Positions 39,374 through 49,233 of a stretch of 64,000 bases of DNA are shown here, one piece after another. Origin of the DNA: Aurantimonas sp. Leaf443 (lineage in GTDB: Bacteria; Pseudomonadota; Alphaproteobacteria; Rhizobiales; Rhizobiaceae); the NCBI RefSeq assembly GCF_001425575.1, contig NZ_LMRD01000001.1:2537-66536 (forward strand), given 5' to 3'. A program made the position numbers and the translations under genes. The number at the start of each line of letters is the position of its first letter. Within the stretch, counting starts at the first letter, position 1. The notes beneath the pieces were generated by a model. That model ran no database searches. It was not told the DNA's origin and saw only the letters and a list, made by a program, of their open reading frames with translations.

Positions 39374-40921
39374 TCAGACCTGCAGGAGCAGGAACTCGCG
39401 CTCCCAGGGGCTGATCACCTGCATGAAGGTCTCGAACTCGCCGCGCTTGATGCCGGCATAGGTCGCGACGAATTCGGGGCTGAACACCTCGTGGAAGGCC
39501 GTCTCCGCCTCGAACGTGGCGACCGCCTCCAGAAGCCCGCGCGGCAGCGAGATCTCGCCGTCCTCGTTGGCGGTGAGGTCGGTGGGCGGGCCGGGCTGGA
39601 TGCCGTTCGCCATGCCCAGATAGCCGCAGGCGAGCGAGGCCGCGAGCGAGAGATAGGGATTGGTGTCGGAGGAGGGCAGTCGGTTCTCCACGCGCCGGCC
39701 CGCCGCGTCCGAGGTCGGCACGCGGAAGGCGGTGGTGCGGTTGTCGAAGCCCCAGGCGTTGTTGGTGGGTGCGCTCATCCCGTAGGTCAGGCGGCGGTAG
39801 GAGTTGACATAGGGCGCCATCATGATGAGGGCCGCCGGCACGTAGCGCTGCATGCCGCCGATGAAGTGGTAGAAGAGCTCCGAAGGCTGGCCGTCCTCCT
39901 TGGAGAAGACGTTCTGCCCGCTCGCCATGTCGATCACCGACTGGTGGATGTGCATGGCCGAGCCCGGCTGGTTCTGGATGGGCTTGGCCATGAAGGTCGC
40001 GTAGATGCCGTGGCCCATCGCGGCCTCGCGGATCGTGCGCTTGAACATGAAGACCTGGTCGGCGAGCTCCATCGGGTCGCCGTGGCGCAGGTTGATCTCG
40101 AGCTGGGCGGCGCCGTCCTCGTGGATCAGCGTGTCGATCTCCAGCCCCTGCGCCTCGGAGAAGTGATAGATGTCGTCGATGAGCTCGTCGAACTCGTTGA
40201 CGCCGCCGATCGAATAGGACTGGCCGCTCTGGATCTGCCGGCCGGACCGGCCGATCGGGGGCACGAGCGGGTAGTCGGGATCGACGTTCTTGGAGACGAG
40301 GTAGAACTCGATCTCGGGCGCCACGACCGGCTGCCAGCCGCGATTCTGGTAGAGCGCGAGCACGCGCTTCAGGACGTTGCGCGGCGTGTAGCCGACGGCC
40401 GCGCCGGACTGGTCGACGAGGTCGCAGATGACCTGGGCCGTCGGGTCGCTCTCCCAGGGCACCAGCGCCAGGGTCGAGAGGTCGGGCACGAGCTTCAGGT
40501 CGCCGTCGTTCGGCGAGTAGCGGAAGTCGCCGGTCTCTTCCGGATATTCGCCGGAGATCGTGTGCATGAAGAGCGCCGAGGGCAGGGCGAGCGAGGTGTT
40601 GCCGGTGAACTTCTTGGCCGGCATCATCTTGCCGCGCGCCACGCCCGCGAGATCGGGCGTGATGCATTCGACGTCGTCGATGCCGCGCACCTTCAGCCAC
40701 TCGGCCGCCTCCGACATGGAGCGCACGCCGCGCGGCGATTCCAGATAGGCCCTCTTCTCTTCCGGCGCGAGCTTGACATGCGAGAGGTCGCGCTTCGGCG
40801 TCGCCGCCGTCTGCGTCACCTGGCTCGCTTCGAGGCCGGGCGCCCGTCCGCCCGTCGCCTTCTCGATCTTGGCGGGAATGTTGGAACGCGGGCGCCGGGG
40901 GCGTTGGTCGGTATCGGACAT
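39374..40921 (-). CDS. puuA: Glutamine synthetase family protein, gamma-glutamylputrescine synthetase-like
   Basis: A 515-residue glutamine synthetase-fold ligase expected to join glutamate to putrescine or a related amine using ATP. It has a conserved N-terminal GIDDVECITPDLAGVARGK, the metal-site region VVAPEIEFYLV, the LIHEDGAAQLEINL stretch and the late NRTTAFRVPTSD...RVENRLPSSDTNPYL. An N-terminal extension of about 40 residues precedes the family core. It is paired with the oxidase 4 bases downstream. A putrescine-type transporter is encoded 8 kb away. Confidence 0.87.
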   Translation of the reverse strand: MSDTDQRPRRPRSNIPAKIEKATGGRAPGLEASQVTQTAATPKRDLSHVKLAPEEKRAYLESPRGVRSMSEAAEWLKVRGIDDVECITPDLAGVARGKMMPAKKFTGNTSLALPSALFMHTISGEYPEETGDFRYSPNDGDLKLVPDLSTLALVPWESDPTAQVICDLVDQSGAAVGYTPRNVLKRVLALYQNRGWQPVVAPEIEFYLVSKNVDPDYPLVPPIGRSGRQIQSGQSYSIGGVNEFDELIDDIYHFSEAQGLEIDTLIHEDGAAQLEINLRHGDPMELADQVFMFKRTIREAAMGHGIYATFMAKPIQNQPGSAMHIHQSVIDMASGQNVFSKEDGQPSELFYHFIGGMQRYVPAALIMMAPYVNSYRRLTYGMSAPTNNAWGFDNRTTAFRVPTSDAAGRRVENRLPSSDTNPYLSLAASLACGYLGMANGIQPGPPTDLTANEDGEISLPRGLLEAVATFEAETAFHEVFSPEFVATYAGIKRGEFETFMQVISPWEREFLLLQV

Positions 40922-41092
40922 GCGGTCCTTCAGGGCCGTGTGCGGGGAAGGCCAGCATAGCCGGGCCGCGGCGGGGCGGGAAGTCCGCCCGGCGCGTCCC
41001 GGACGCCGAACCCGGCCGCCGCAGGCGAGGCGGATGCGCAAAGGGCGCGCCTTGCGGCACGCCCTCTCCTCGTTCGACCGACGCGCGGCGTC

Positions 41093-42907
41093 TCAGACGT
41101 AGAAGTCGGAGACGAGATCGGCGACGGCGACATGGGCGAGGAGCACTTGCGCGCCGTTCGACAGGGAGAGGAGGGCGCCGCCGGCCGTGTCGGCTTTGCC
41201 CGTCATCGTCACGCCGGAGAAGACCAGCCGGTCCACGCCGATCTCGAAGTCGAAGATCGTGTCGCGGGCGTTGATGTCGAACGCCTCGATCACGAAACGG
41301 TCCGCGCCCGTGCCGCCGGTCATCTCGTTGATGCCGCCCCCGGCATGGATCGTGTCGTTGCCCGCACCGCCGATGAGCGAATCGGCGTTCTTGCCGCCGT
41401 AGAGGAGGTCGTCGCCGCTGCCGCCGAAGACGATGTCGATATTGTCGCCGCCATGGAGGATGTCGTCGCCGGCGCCCCCGAGGAGCACGTCGTTGCCCTG
41501 GAAGCCCGTCAGGACGTCGTTGCCGCTTCCCCCGGCCAGAATGTCCCCGGCCATGCCGCCGGCAACCGTCCCGTCCTCGTCGACGGGAAGGTCACCCGTT
41601 GCCGGACCCACGAGATCGACGAAGGCCTCGGCGAGCGCCACGCGGCTCGGCGTGTCGTAGTGGATGGCGTCCGGCAGGAAGGTCAGCCCGTCCGTCTCGA
41701 GAAGGAGCACGCCCTCATTGGCGTCGGCGACCGCCTGCTGGGCGGCGCGCACGGTCTCGGCATAGGGCATGCTCTTCTCGGTGCTCGTCAGTTCCGAGAC
41801 GACGATCGGAAAGCCCGCGCCGTAATCGTCGCGCACCGCGTCGACGAGCGACTGCAGGTTCGTCTCGTAGGCGCTCGCCCAGCCGGCCTGGACGGCGTCC
41901 GCCTCGCCCTGCACCCAGAGCATGCCCTTGATGTCGGCGACCTTGCCCTGCGCCTCGATCGCCGCGATGGCCTCGTCGATGCTGGCCGTCAGCGTATCGA
42001 AATATTCGCCCTTGGAGTTCGGGTTCCAGTCGAGCATGAACGGCTTCTCGAAGAGGGCCTTGCCGCCGAAGGCTTCCGTGACGACGACGAAGTCCTCGCC
42101 CTTCTCCAGAAGCGCCGAGGCCATGGCGTAGCGCACCTCCTCGCGTTCGGCGTTGGACTGGCCGGCGAGGATGTAGAGCGAGACGGTCTCGGGTTTCAGG
42201 GAGAAGGAGGCCTTCGCGCCGTCGATCGTGAGGTGGAAGGCGCGCGGGTCGCCGGCGGCGTCGAGATCGAGCGACACCATGCCGGGATGGGCCGCGGCGA
42301 AGGCGGCGAGGTCGGCCGCCGAGGTCAGCTTGACCTGCTCGCTCGCGCCCGGGAGGCTGCGCAGCCAGACCGTGTCCCCTTCCGCGAAGTTGAAGCCCTC
42401 GAAGACATTGGCATCGCCGTCGCCGAGCTTGGCGCAGTCGACGATATAGGCGTCCGCGCCAGCCCCGCCCTTCAGCCTGTCGGAGCCCGCCTCGTCGATC
42501 AGACGATCGTTGCCCGCGCCGCCGTCGAGCACGTCGTCGCCCTCGCCGCCGGACAGCATGTCGTCCTCGGATCCGCCGAAGAGCCGGTCGTCGCCGAGGC
42601 CGCCCATGAGGCGGTCCTCGCCGCCGCCGCCGGTCAGAACGTCGTCGCCCGCACCGCCGTTCAGCGTGTCGCGGCCGGCGCCCCCGTCCAGAACGTCGTC
42701 ACCGGAACAGCCCTTGAGCCTGTCCCCGCCGCCCGCGCCCCCGATGGTGTCGTTGCCCGCGAGGCCGTTGATCGTGTCGTCGAAGTTTCCGCCCATGAGA
42801 CTGTCCGCCTTCTGCGTCGCGCCGTTCATCGTAAGCCCGTCCCTGATGCCGCTGATCGAAACCGCGTCCGCCGCTCGTGACGCTTCGGGAGCAAGCATGT
42901 CCGGCAT
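41093..42907 (-). CDS. RTX calcium-binding protein with embedded SASA/SGNH esterase domain
   Basis: A 604-residue acidic protein, probably exported by a type I system (no N-terminal signal; C terminus hydrophobic, ending SDFYV). Residues about 38-155 contain a first array of GGxGxD(V/T)L-type nonapeptides and residues about 455-540 a second. Between them is an SGNH hydrolase of the sialate-acetylesterase (SASA) type: the nucleophile block LYILAGQSNAE near 245, WVQGEADA near 330 and the catalytic DAIHY near 420. It probably deacetylates a polysaccharide. No ABC/HlyD exporter genes are adjacent. A second ATG three codons later is possible, and no good ribosome-binding site precedes either. Confidence 0.88.
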   Translation of the reverse strand: MPDMLAPEASRAADAVSISGIRDGLTMNGATQKADSLMGGNFDDTINGLAGNDTIGGAGGGDRLKGCSGDDVLDGGAGRDTLNGGAGDDVLTGGGGEDRLMGGLGDDRLFGGSEDDMLSGGEGDDVLDGGAGNDRLIDEAGSDRLKGGAGADAYIVDCAKLGDGDANVFEGFNFAEGDTVWLRSLPGASEQVKLTSAADLAAFAAAHPGMVSLDLDAAGDPRAFHLTIDGAKASFSLKPETVSLYILAGQSNAEREEVRYAMASALLEKGEDFVVVTEAFGGKALFEKPFMLDWNPNSKGEYFDTLTASIDEAIAAIEAQGKVADIKGMLWVQGEADAVQAGWASAYETNLQSLVDAVRDDYGAGFPIVVSELTSTEKSMPYAETVRAAQQAVADANEGVLLLETDGLTFLPDAIHYDTPSRVALAEAFVDLVGPATGDLPVDEDGTVAGGMAGDILAGGSGNDVLTGFQGNDVLLGGAGDDILHGGDNIDIVFGGSGDDLLYGGKNADSLIGGAGNDTIHAGGGINEMTGGTGADRFVIEAFDINARDTIFDFEIGVDRLVFSGVTMTGKADTAGGALLSLSNGAQVLLAHVAVADLVSDFYV

Positions 42908-43301
42908 GAGGCAGGAAAGGAATATTTCCTTTGCGAGCGCACTAAAGCGGAACCGAACAACTTCGGTACTATTTGAAGCGGATGTGGTTGAGCGGGGTGA
43001 TCAAGGCTACAGGGACGGGAAAGTTGCGATGTTCGTCTATCGAAATCAGATGAGCTGATACGGATGCGTCGCAGATCGAATCGGATAGTGATCTCTTCCT
43101 GCGAGGGGCGGGACATCCAGCCGAATCATCCACAGTTTATCTTCGCCGCCCGGGTCTTTCTTCGGGGCAGCAAAATCAACGATCTCGTCCGGCCGTGCCG
43201 GGCGAGACCCCGTCGGAACAGAGACAATGTCGGATCGCCTCTCGAAGACGCGCCCGGTCGCTGCTAGCCAACGGGTTCGAGGAACGTAAGGACGGCTTGC
43301 G
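42908..43301. other. Divergent intergenic region between the RTX esterase and DUF2865 genes
   Basis: A 394-base gap, A/T-richer than the flanks. It must hold promoters for both divergent genes, and it contains a perfect 7-3-7 inverted repeat next to the RTX start codon. I see no convincing gene in it. Confidence 0.5.
42916..42932. promoter_or_regulatory. Inverted repeat AAAGGAA-N3-TTCCTTT next to the RTX esterase start
   Basis: The two 7-base arms are perfect and the repeat ends 8 bases before the ATG on the minus strand. On that strand the arm AAAGGAA is itself the only Shine-Dalgarno-like element in the leader. It could be a repressor operator or an RNA hairpin that hides the ribosome-binding site. 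Confidence 0.5.
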
Positions 43302-44282
43302 ATGACGAAGACCCCTGAACCGTCGCGCCTTCGCGCCGTCGTTCTCCTCGCGGTCTGTACGCTCGCCGGCGTTCCGGACGCCGGGGCTGCCGGGCGGGAC
43401 GCGGTCTGCACGGTCTCCGCGCGCTCGGGCGGGCCGGACGCCGGGGCGCTGCAGCGGCAGTTGCAGGCGCTGCGGGCCGTGCGCAGGGCGCAGGGCTGCG
43501 CCTCCTCCAGTGCGCTCGGCGGCTTCTTCAACGGCTGCCGCGATCTGGATGGCCGCGTCGCCGCGCTGGAGAGCCGGCTGGCCTCGCTCGCGCCCTCCGG
43601 CTGCACGCCCGCCCGGGAGCCGCGCCGCCTGCGCCGCCCGCAGGAGGCCAAGCCCCGCGCGCCGGAGAAGGCGCGGCAGGAGGCGCCGGGCGAGCACGCC
43701 TCCTCCCGCACGCCGGTCGCCACCATGTGCGTGCGCCTGTCGGACGGGCATTTCTTTCCTTCGCCCAATTCCGGCTACAACGCCGCCGCCGACGAGCCGA
43801 AGATCCTCGCGCAGTGCCGCCTCATCTGCGACACGCCGGACATGGCCGTCTACGAGGTGGTGGGCGAGGAGCGCGCGAGCGAGGAGATGGTCTCGCTGCG
43901 CGACGGCTCGCGCTATGGCGCGCTTGCCGGACTGCGCCGCTCGGCCGGCGCCAGTGCGGCGGGGCGCTGCGACACCTCGCGCTACTATCGCCGCATCGTC
44001 GAGGTCGAGGCGCAGAAGAGTGCCGAACTCGCGCGCCGGGAGGCCGAACGCCTCGGGTTCCGCGGGCCCGTGCCGATCCCGACGCTGCGGCCGGCCGAAA
44101 CGGCAGAGGCGGCGGCAGGCGAGGGCGGCGCGCAGGCCGGGCCGGTGCGGGTGCGCATCGTGGGCGCGGCCTATTTTCCCGAGGATGCCGAGCGCGAGTT
44201 CGCCGGCGGCCTCCTGGAGCGCATCGCCCATCCGCTGCCGGTGCCAACCGACGCGGCCGCCGCCGCGCCAGCGCGGCCCTGA
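43302..44282 (+). CDS. DUF2865 domain secreted protein
   Basis: A 326-residue exported protein: a signal peptide (hydrophobic core AVVLLAVCTLAGV, likely cut after AGA near residue 30) followed by an Arg/Pro-rich linker. The DUF2865 core, at about 140-235, has paired cysteines in TMCVRLSDGHFFPSP, QCRLICDTPDM and GRCDTSRYYRR. The family is common in Hyphomicrobiales and has no known function. AAGGACGG precedes the ATG. A strong terminator follows 8 bases after the stop, so it is monocistronic. Confidence 0.82.
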   Translation: MTKTPEPSRLRAVVLLAVCTLAGVPDAGAAGRDAVCTVSARSGGPDAGALQRQLQALRAVRRAQGCASSSALGGFFNGCRDLDGRVAALESRLASLAPSGCTPAREPRRLRRPQEAKPRAPEKARQEAPGEHASSRTPVATMCVRLSDGHFFPSPNSGYNAAADEPKILAQCRLICDTPDMAVYEVVGEERASEEMVSLRDGSRYGALAGLRRSAGASAAGRCDTSRYYRRIVEVEAQKSAELARREAERLGFRGPVPIPTLRPAETAEAAAGEGGAQAGPVRVRIVGAAYFPEDAEREFAGGLLERIAHPLPVPTDAAAAAPARP

Positions 44283-44289
44283 GCGCTGG

Positions 44290-44328
44290 AAGGGGCGCCA
44301 CCCGTTCGGGCGCGCCCCTTTCTGTCTT
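44290..44328 (+). terminator. Rho-independent terminator after the DUF2865 gene
   Basis: AAGGGGCGC at 44290-44298 pairs perfectly with GCGCCCCTT at 44312-44320; the loop contains an inner CCCG/CGGG stem, and tctgtctt follows. Confidence 0.78.
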
Positions 44329-44344
44329 CGGCCCTGCGGCGCGC

Positions 44345-44605
44345 CTACCCTTGCGTCTTGACGATCACCGGGATCAGCAGATCGCCCCAGTTGCCGTTGC
44401 CGGAATGGTGGCGGGCGGAGCGGACGAGCTCGACGGAGACGCCGGCCTCCACCGCCTTCATGACGGACTGGTTGAGGCGGTGCAGGTCGTTCGCCAGCAT
44501 GCGGATGGCGCTCTGCTGCGCGTCGTCCATGGCGGAGGACTGTTCCTCGGCGCGCTCGCGGACGCGGGTGCGGGGGCGCTCGGTCTCGGTCTGGATGGCA
44601 CTCAT
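44345..44605 (-). CDS. Small hypothetical protein downstream of isocitrate lyase
   Basis: An 86-residue protein I cannot assign. A polar, charged N-terminal third (ERPRTRVRERAEEQSSAMDD) is followed by a predicted helix AIRMLANDLHRLNQSVMKAVEAG and a compact tail GNWGDLLIPVIVKTQ. The ATG at 44605 has GGGGAAG upstream at good spacing. It is 109 bases after aceA on the same strand, with a stem-loop between. The position suggests a link to isocitrate lyase or acetate metabolism; that is inference only. No membrane or signal segment is visible. Confidence 0.65.
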   Translation of the reverse strand: MSAIQTETERPRTRVRERAEEQSSAMDDAQQSAIRMLANDLHRLNQSVMKAVEAGVSVELVRSARHHSGNGNWGDLLIPVIVKTQG

Positions 44606-44680
44606 CGGACTTCCCCTTGTGATCGGTCGGCCGCCGGCGGCGGCGCTTGTCTCTTGGTTCGTTCGGCGGTTTCGGAAGGG

Positions 44681-44703
44681 GGCCGGAGCGCGGGGCTCCG
44701 GCC
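44681..44703 (-). terminator. Stem-loop between aceA and the 86-residue gene
   Basis: GGCCGGAG at 44681-44688 and CTCCGGCC at 44696-44703 form a perfect 8-bp stem with a 7-base loop, 11 bases beyond the aceA stop. The weak pyrimidine tract after it (cccttcc) suggests partial termination or 3'-end protection of aceA mRNA. Confidence 0.5.
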
Positions 44704-44714
44704 GGTTCATTCGG

Positions 44715-46019
<1,305 letters not shown>

Positions 46020-46190
46020 GAGCGTGGCAGCCTTCCCTGGCGTTCGTCGTCGGAAGCGCTGGTGCCGATCCCTCGGTCTCGTCGCTTCCCTATGACCGAT
46101 GTGACATCCGGGGCGGCGGGGCGGAAGGGATCGCCTGTTCTGAAAGGCTCGATATCGGGTCGACTTGTCTTGTCTTTGACGGGCCGCGCT

Positions 46191-46255
46191 TGTAAAACTG
46201 TCACAATTGTAAAGGCCGCCGCCGGGGCCGAAGTTTGTAACGGCGTGTAAAACGG
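46191..46255. promoter_or_regulatory. Cluster of TGTAA(A)-type repeats between aceA and the ScfR-like gene
   Basis: TGTAAA occurs at 46191, near 46208 and near 46246, and TTTGTAAC near 46234, all in the same orientation in the 65 bases before the regulator ATG, within otherwise GC-rich DNA. RamB/ScfR-type regulators bind short AT-rich sites in front of their own gene and glyoxylate genes, so these are good operator candidates for this regulator. Confidence 0.5.
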
Positions 46256-46260
46256 GGCGC

Positions 46261-47685
46261 ATGATGGCCGAGAACAAGATTTTCGCCGGTGCCCGCATCC
46301 GGCGCATCCGCAACGGCCTGTCGCTGACCCAGACCGCCATGGCCGAGGCGCTGGGCATCTCGCCCTCCTATCTCAACCTCATCGAGCGCAACCAGCGCCC
46401 GCTGACGGTCCAGCTCATCCTGAAACTGTCGGAGCGCTACGAGGTCGATCTGTCCGACCTGCGCTCGGGCGAGGCGAAGGGCTCGCTGGCCGAGCTGAAG
46501 GCGATCTTCTCCGACCCGCTTCTGGCCGGCGAACTGCCGGGCGAGCAGGAGCTTGTCGAGATCGCGGAGGCCGCGCCCAACGCGGCGGCCGGCATTGCCA
46601 AGCTCTACCGCGCCTATCGCGAGAGCCAGGGGCGGCTCAGCGATCTCTCCGATCTCCTGGCGCGCGAGGGGCGCACGACCCGCGTCTCGGCCGCGCGCCT
46701 GCCGATCGACGAGGTGCACGAGGTCTTCGAGAACCGGCCGAACCATTTCGCCGCGATCGAGACGGCGGCCGAGCGCTTCCACCAGGAACTGGCGCCGGGC
46801 GACGACCTGATGGCGGCCCTGCGCGCCTGGATGCGGCGCGAGCACGAGGTCTCGGTGCGCGTCCTGCCCGTGCAGACCATGCCGCTCTGGCGCCGGCGCT
46901 TCGACCGCCATTCGCGCCGCCTCTTCCTCTCCGAGCGCCTCTCGGCGCCGGACCGGCTGCGCGAGGTGGCGGTAGAGGCCGCGCTCCTGAAGTTCGGCGA
47001 GGTGGTGGCGGCCGAGGCCGAGACCTTCGGCTTCTCCACCGACGAGGCGCGCCGGCTCGCGCGTTTCGAGCTGCTGCGCTATGCCGCCCACGCGCTGATG
47101 ATGCCCTATGCCGTCTTCCAGGCCGCCGCCGAGCGCACCGGCTACGACGTCGACATCCTGAAGGGCCGCTTCCAGGTCTCCTTCGAGCAGGCGGCCAACC
47201 GCCTGACCATGCTTCAGCGCCAGGGCGCGCCGGGCGTGCCCTTCTTCATGCTGGAGGTGGACAATGCCGGCAACCGCTTCCGGCGGGCCGGCGCGCGCGG
47301 CTTTCCGCTGCAGCGTTTCGGCGGCGGCTGCCCCAAGCTGCCCATCCACGCCGCCTTCGCCCAGCCCGGCCGCATCCTCGTCGAGACCGCGGAGATGCCG
47401 GACGGGGCGGAGTTCCTGCTCGTCGCCCGCACGCTGGAGGGGCTCGACGCCGGCTTCGAGGAACGCCCGCGCCGCACCGCGCTCCTGATCGGCTGCGACA
47501 TCGGCTTCAAGGACGAGACGGTCTACGGCCGCGCGCTCGCCGAAAAGGGCGGGGCGGTGAAGATCGGCCCGGTCTGCCGCCTCTGCGAGCGCCAGGCCTG
47601 CCTCGCCCGCGCCGAACCGCCGCTGACGCGCCCCCTCGGCCTCGACGAGATGGTGACCGGGCTCGGCGCATTTGATTTTCAGTGA
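46261..47685 (+). CDS. ScfR/RamB-like XRE-family regulator of short-chain fatty acyl metabolism
   Basis: A 474-residue transcription factor. The N-terminal XRE helix-turn-helix has [31 protein letters not shown] (residues about 13-43). The middle part is an IrrE/ImmA-like (DUF955) fold ([30 protein letters not shown]) without an obvious zinc-protease HExxH. The C-terminal DUF2083 part ends with the cysteine motif [12 protein letters not shown]. This layout is that of RamB, ScfR and MccR proteins that sense acyl-CoA and control acetate or propionate genes. It is divergent from aceA. A second ATG follows the first. Confidence 0.9.
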   Translation: MMAENKIFAGARIRRIRNGLSLTQTAMAEALGISPSYLNLIERNQRPLTVQLILKLSERYEVDLSDLRSGEAKGSLAELKAIFSDPLLAGELPGEQELVEIAEAAPNAAAGIAKLYRAYRESQGRLSDLSDLLAREGRTTRVSAARLPIDEVHEVFENRPNHFAAIETAAERFHQELAPGDDLMAALRAWMRREHEVSVRVLPVQTMPLWRRRFDRHSRRLFLSERLSAPDRLREVAVEAALLKFGEVVAAEAETFGFSTDEARRLARFELLRYAAHALMMPYAVFQAAAERTGYDVDILKGRFQVSFEQAANRLTMLQRQGAPGVPFFMLEVDNAGNRFRRAGARGFPLQRFGGGCPKLPIHAAFAQPGRILVETAEMPDGAEFLLVARTLEGLDAGFEERPRRTALLIGCDIGFKDETVYGRALAEKGGAVKIGPVCRLCERQACLARAEPPLTRPLGLDEMVTGLGAFDFQ

Positions 47686-47811
47686 GGGGCGCGCCAAATG
47701 CCGGCGCGACGGCGGGGCCCGGCGTCGTCGAACCGTCACGACGGTCCGGCGCGGAGCCCGTGCGGCAGGCCGGACGTCATCCCGCCCCGCAGCGCCCCGG
47801 GAAAGAGACCG

Positions 47812-48606
47812 ATGGACCAGACGACCAACCAGCAGAAGGCCAAGACGGCGGGCCTGGAAGACACGATGACGCGCGGCGGCGCGGTGGCGCGCGCCGTGCA
47901 GACGCTCGTCGACGGCGCCGAGAAGCTCAACCTGAAATACTCCGCCGTCGGCAACCCGCCGGTCTTTCCCACCGACGACTTTCCCTGGGCGCGCGAGGTG
48001 GAAGCCGAATGGCATCTCATCCGCGCCGAGCTCGACCAGATCCTCGTGCGCAAGGGCGAATTGCCCGCCTTCCACGAAATCTCCTCGGAAGTGCGCTCCA
48101 TCTCCTCGGACCAGAACTGGAAGACCTTCTTCCTCTGCGGCTACGGCATCAAGTCCGAGGCCGCCATCGCGCAATGCCCGCAGACCTGGCGCATCCTGCA
48201 GAAGGTGCCGGGGCTCAAATCCGCGATGTTCTCGATCTTCGAGCCCGGCAAGCACCTGCCGCCCCATCGCGGGCCCTATAACGGCGTCCTGCGCTTCCAT
48301 CTCGGCCTGATCGTGCCCGACGAGCCGGAGAAGATCGGCATCCGCATCGACCGGGAGACGCGCCACTGGCGCGAGGGCGAGGCGCTGATCTTCGACGACG
48401 CCTACGAGCACGAGGCCTGGAACCACTCCGACGCGGTGCGCGTGGTGCTCTTCGTCGATTTCGAGAAGCCGACCCGCTTCCCCGCCAGCCTCGCCAACAA
48501 GGCCGTGCTCAACCTCGCCATGTTCACGCCCTTCATCCGCGAGGGCTACAAGGCGCACAAGGCCTGGGAGAAGCTCTTCTACGGCGAAGGGCGCCGGCAC
48601 CGGTGA
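47812..48606 (+). CDS. Aspartyl/asparaginyl beta-hydroxylase family protein (LpxO-like)
   Basis: A 264-residue Fe(II)/2-oxoglutarate oxygenase. The iron-ligand regions are LPPHRGPYNGVLRFHLGL (near residue 160) and DDAYEHEAWNHS (near 203), and the late R-V-VLFVDFEKP strand is conserved. The C-terminal AMFTPFIREGYKAHKAWEKL segment resembles LpxO lipid A hydroxylases, but soluble relatives modify other targets. ATG 47812 (MDQTTNQQ) is chosen over an upstream start with an Arg-rich extension. The stop overlaps the next gene's GTG by 4 bases. Confidence 0.85.
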   Translation: MDQTTNQQKAKTAGLEDTMTRGGAVARAVQTLVDGAEKLNLKYSAVGNPPVFPTDDFPWAREVEAEWHLIRAELDQILVRKGELPAFHEISSEVRSISSDQNWKTFFLCGYGIKSEAAIAQCPQTWRILQKVPGLKSAMFSIFEPGKHLPPHRGPYNGVLRFHLGLIVPDEPEKIGIRIDRETRHWREGEALIFDDAYEHEAWNHSDAVRVVLFVDFEKPTRFPASLANKAVLNLAMFTPFIREGYKAHKAWEKLFYGEGRRHR

Positions 48607-49103
48607 GCGGGCCTTCCTGGCGCGCGATGACGGCGGGCGATCTCGACGGCGTCCATCGCCTCAGCCTTCGCGTCTATCCGCAGTTCTTCGAGCGGCGGGA
48701 CGTCTATGCCGACAGGCTGGCGCTCTACCCGCAAGGGTCGCTCGTGCTCGATTCCGAAGGGGGGATCGGCGGCTATGCCGTCGGCCACCCCGCCCGCCTC
48801 TTCGCTCCGCCGCCGCTCGACACGGTGCTCGGGCGCCTGACCGAGGGGGCGGACGCGCTCTACGTCCACGACGTGGCGCTCGCGCCGGAGCTGCGCGGCC
48901 TGGGCCTCGTGGAGGGCGGCGTCCACGCGCTGCTCGCGCTCGCCGACCGCGACCGCCGGCCGGCCATGCTGGTCTCGGTCAACGGCACGCCGGCCTTCTG
49001 GCAGCGATTCGGCTTCGCGCCGGTCGATCCGGCGCGGCTCGGCGACAAGCTCGCGCCCTATGGCGAGGGCGCCATCTTCATGCTGCGCAAGGCGAAAGTT
49101 TAG
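48603..49103 (+). CDS. GNAT family N-acetyltransferase
   Basis: A 166-residue acyltransferase with the GNAT core: WRAMTAGDLDGVHRLSLRVYP, an acetyl-CoA-binding LYVHDVALAPELRGLGLVEGGVHALL near residue 80-105 and NGTPAFWQRFGF near the end. Its substrate is unknown. The GTG start overlaps the upstream hydroxylase stop (GTGA), so the two are probably coupled. No other start is better placed. Confidence 0.85.
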   Translation: MSGPSWRAMTAGDLDGVHRLSLRVYPQFFERRDVYADRLALYPQGSLVLDSEGGIGGYAVGHPARLFAPPPLDTVLGRLTEGADALYVHDVALAPELRGLGLVEGGVHALLALADRDRRPAMLVSVNGTPAFWQRFGFAPVDPARLGDKLAPYGEGAIFMLRKAKV

Positions 49104-49233
49104 GCAGCGGCGCTTTCCTGCGCACGATCCCTCGAAAGGGGTAGGCAGAGGGGGCGTGTGTCCCATAGTCTCCCGGAAAAGGCCTGCCGCGCCCCTAAGG
49201 GCCGGCCGCCGCAAGACCGGAGACGAGCCGCCC

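Noticed and set aside
41300-42790. Short tandem DNA repeats that might be a CRISPR or satellite array
   Set aside because: They are the coding repeats of the RTX glycine/aspartate nonapeptides: in frame, degenerate at the DNA level and without spacers.
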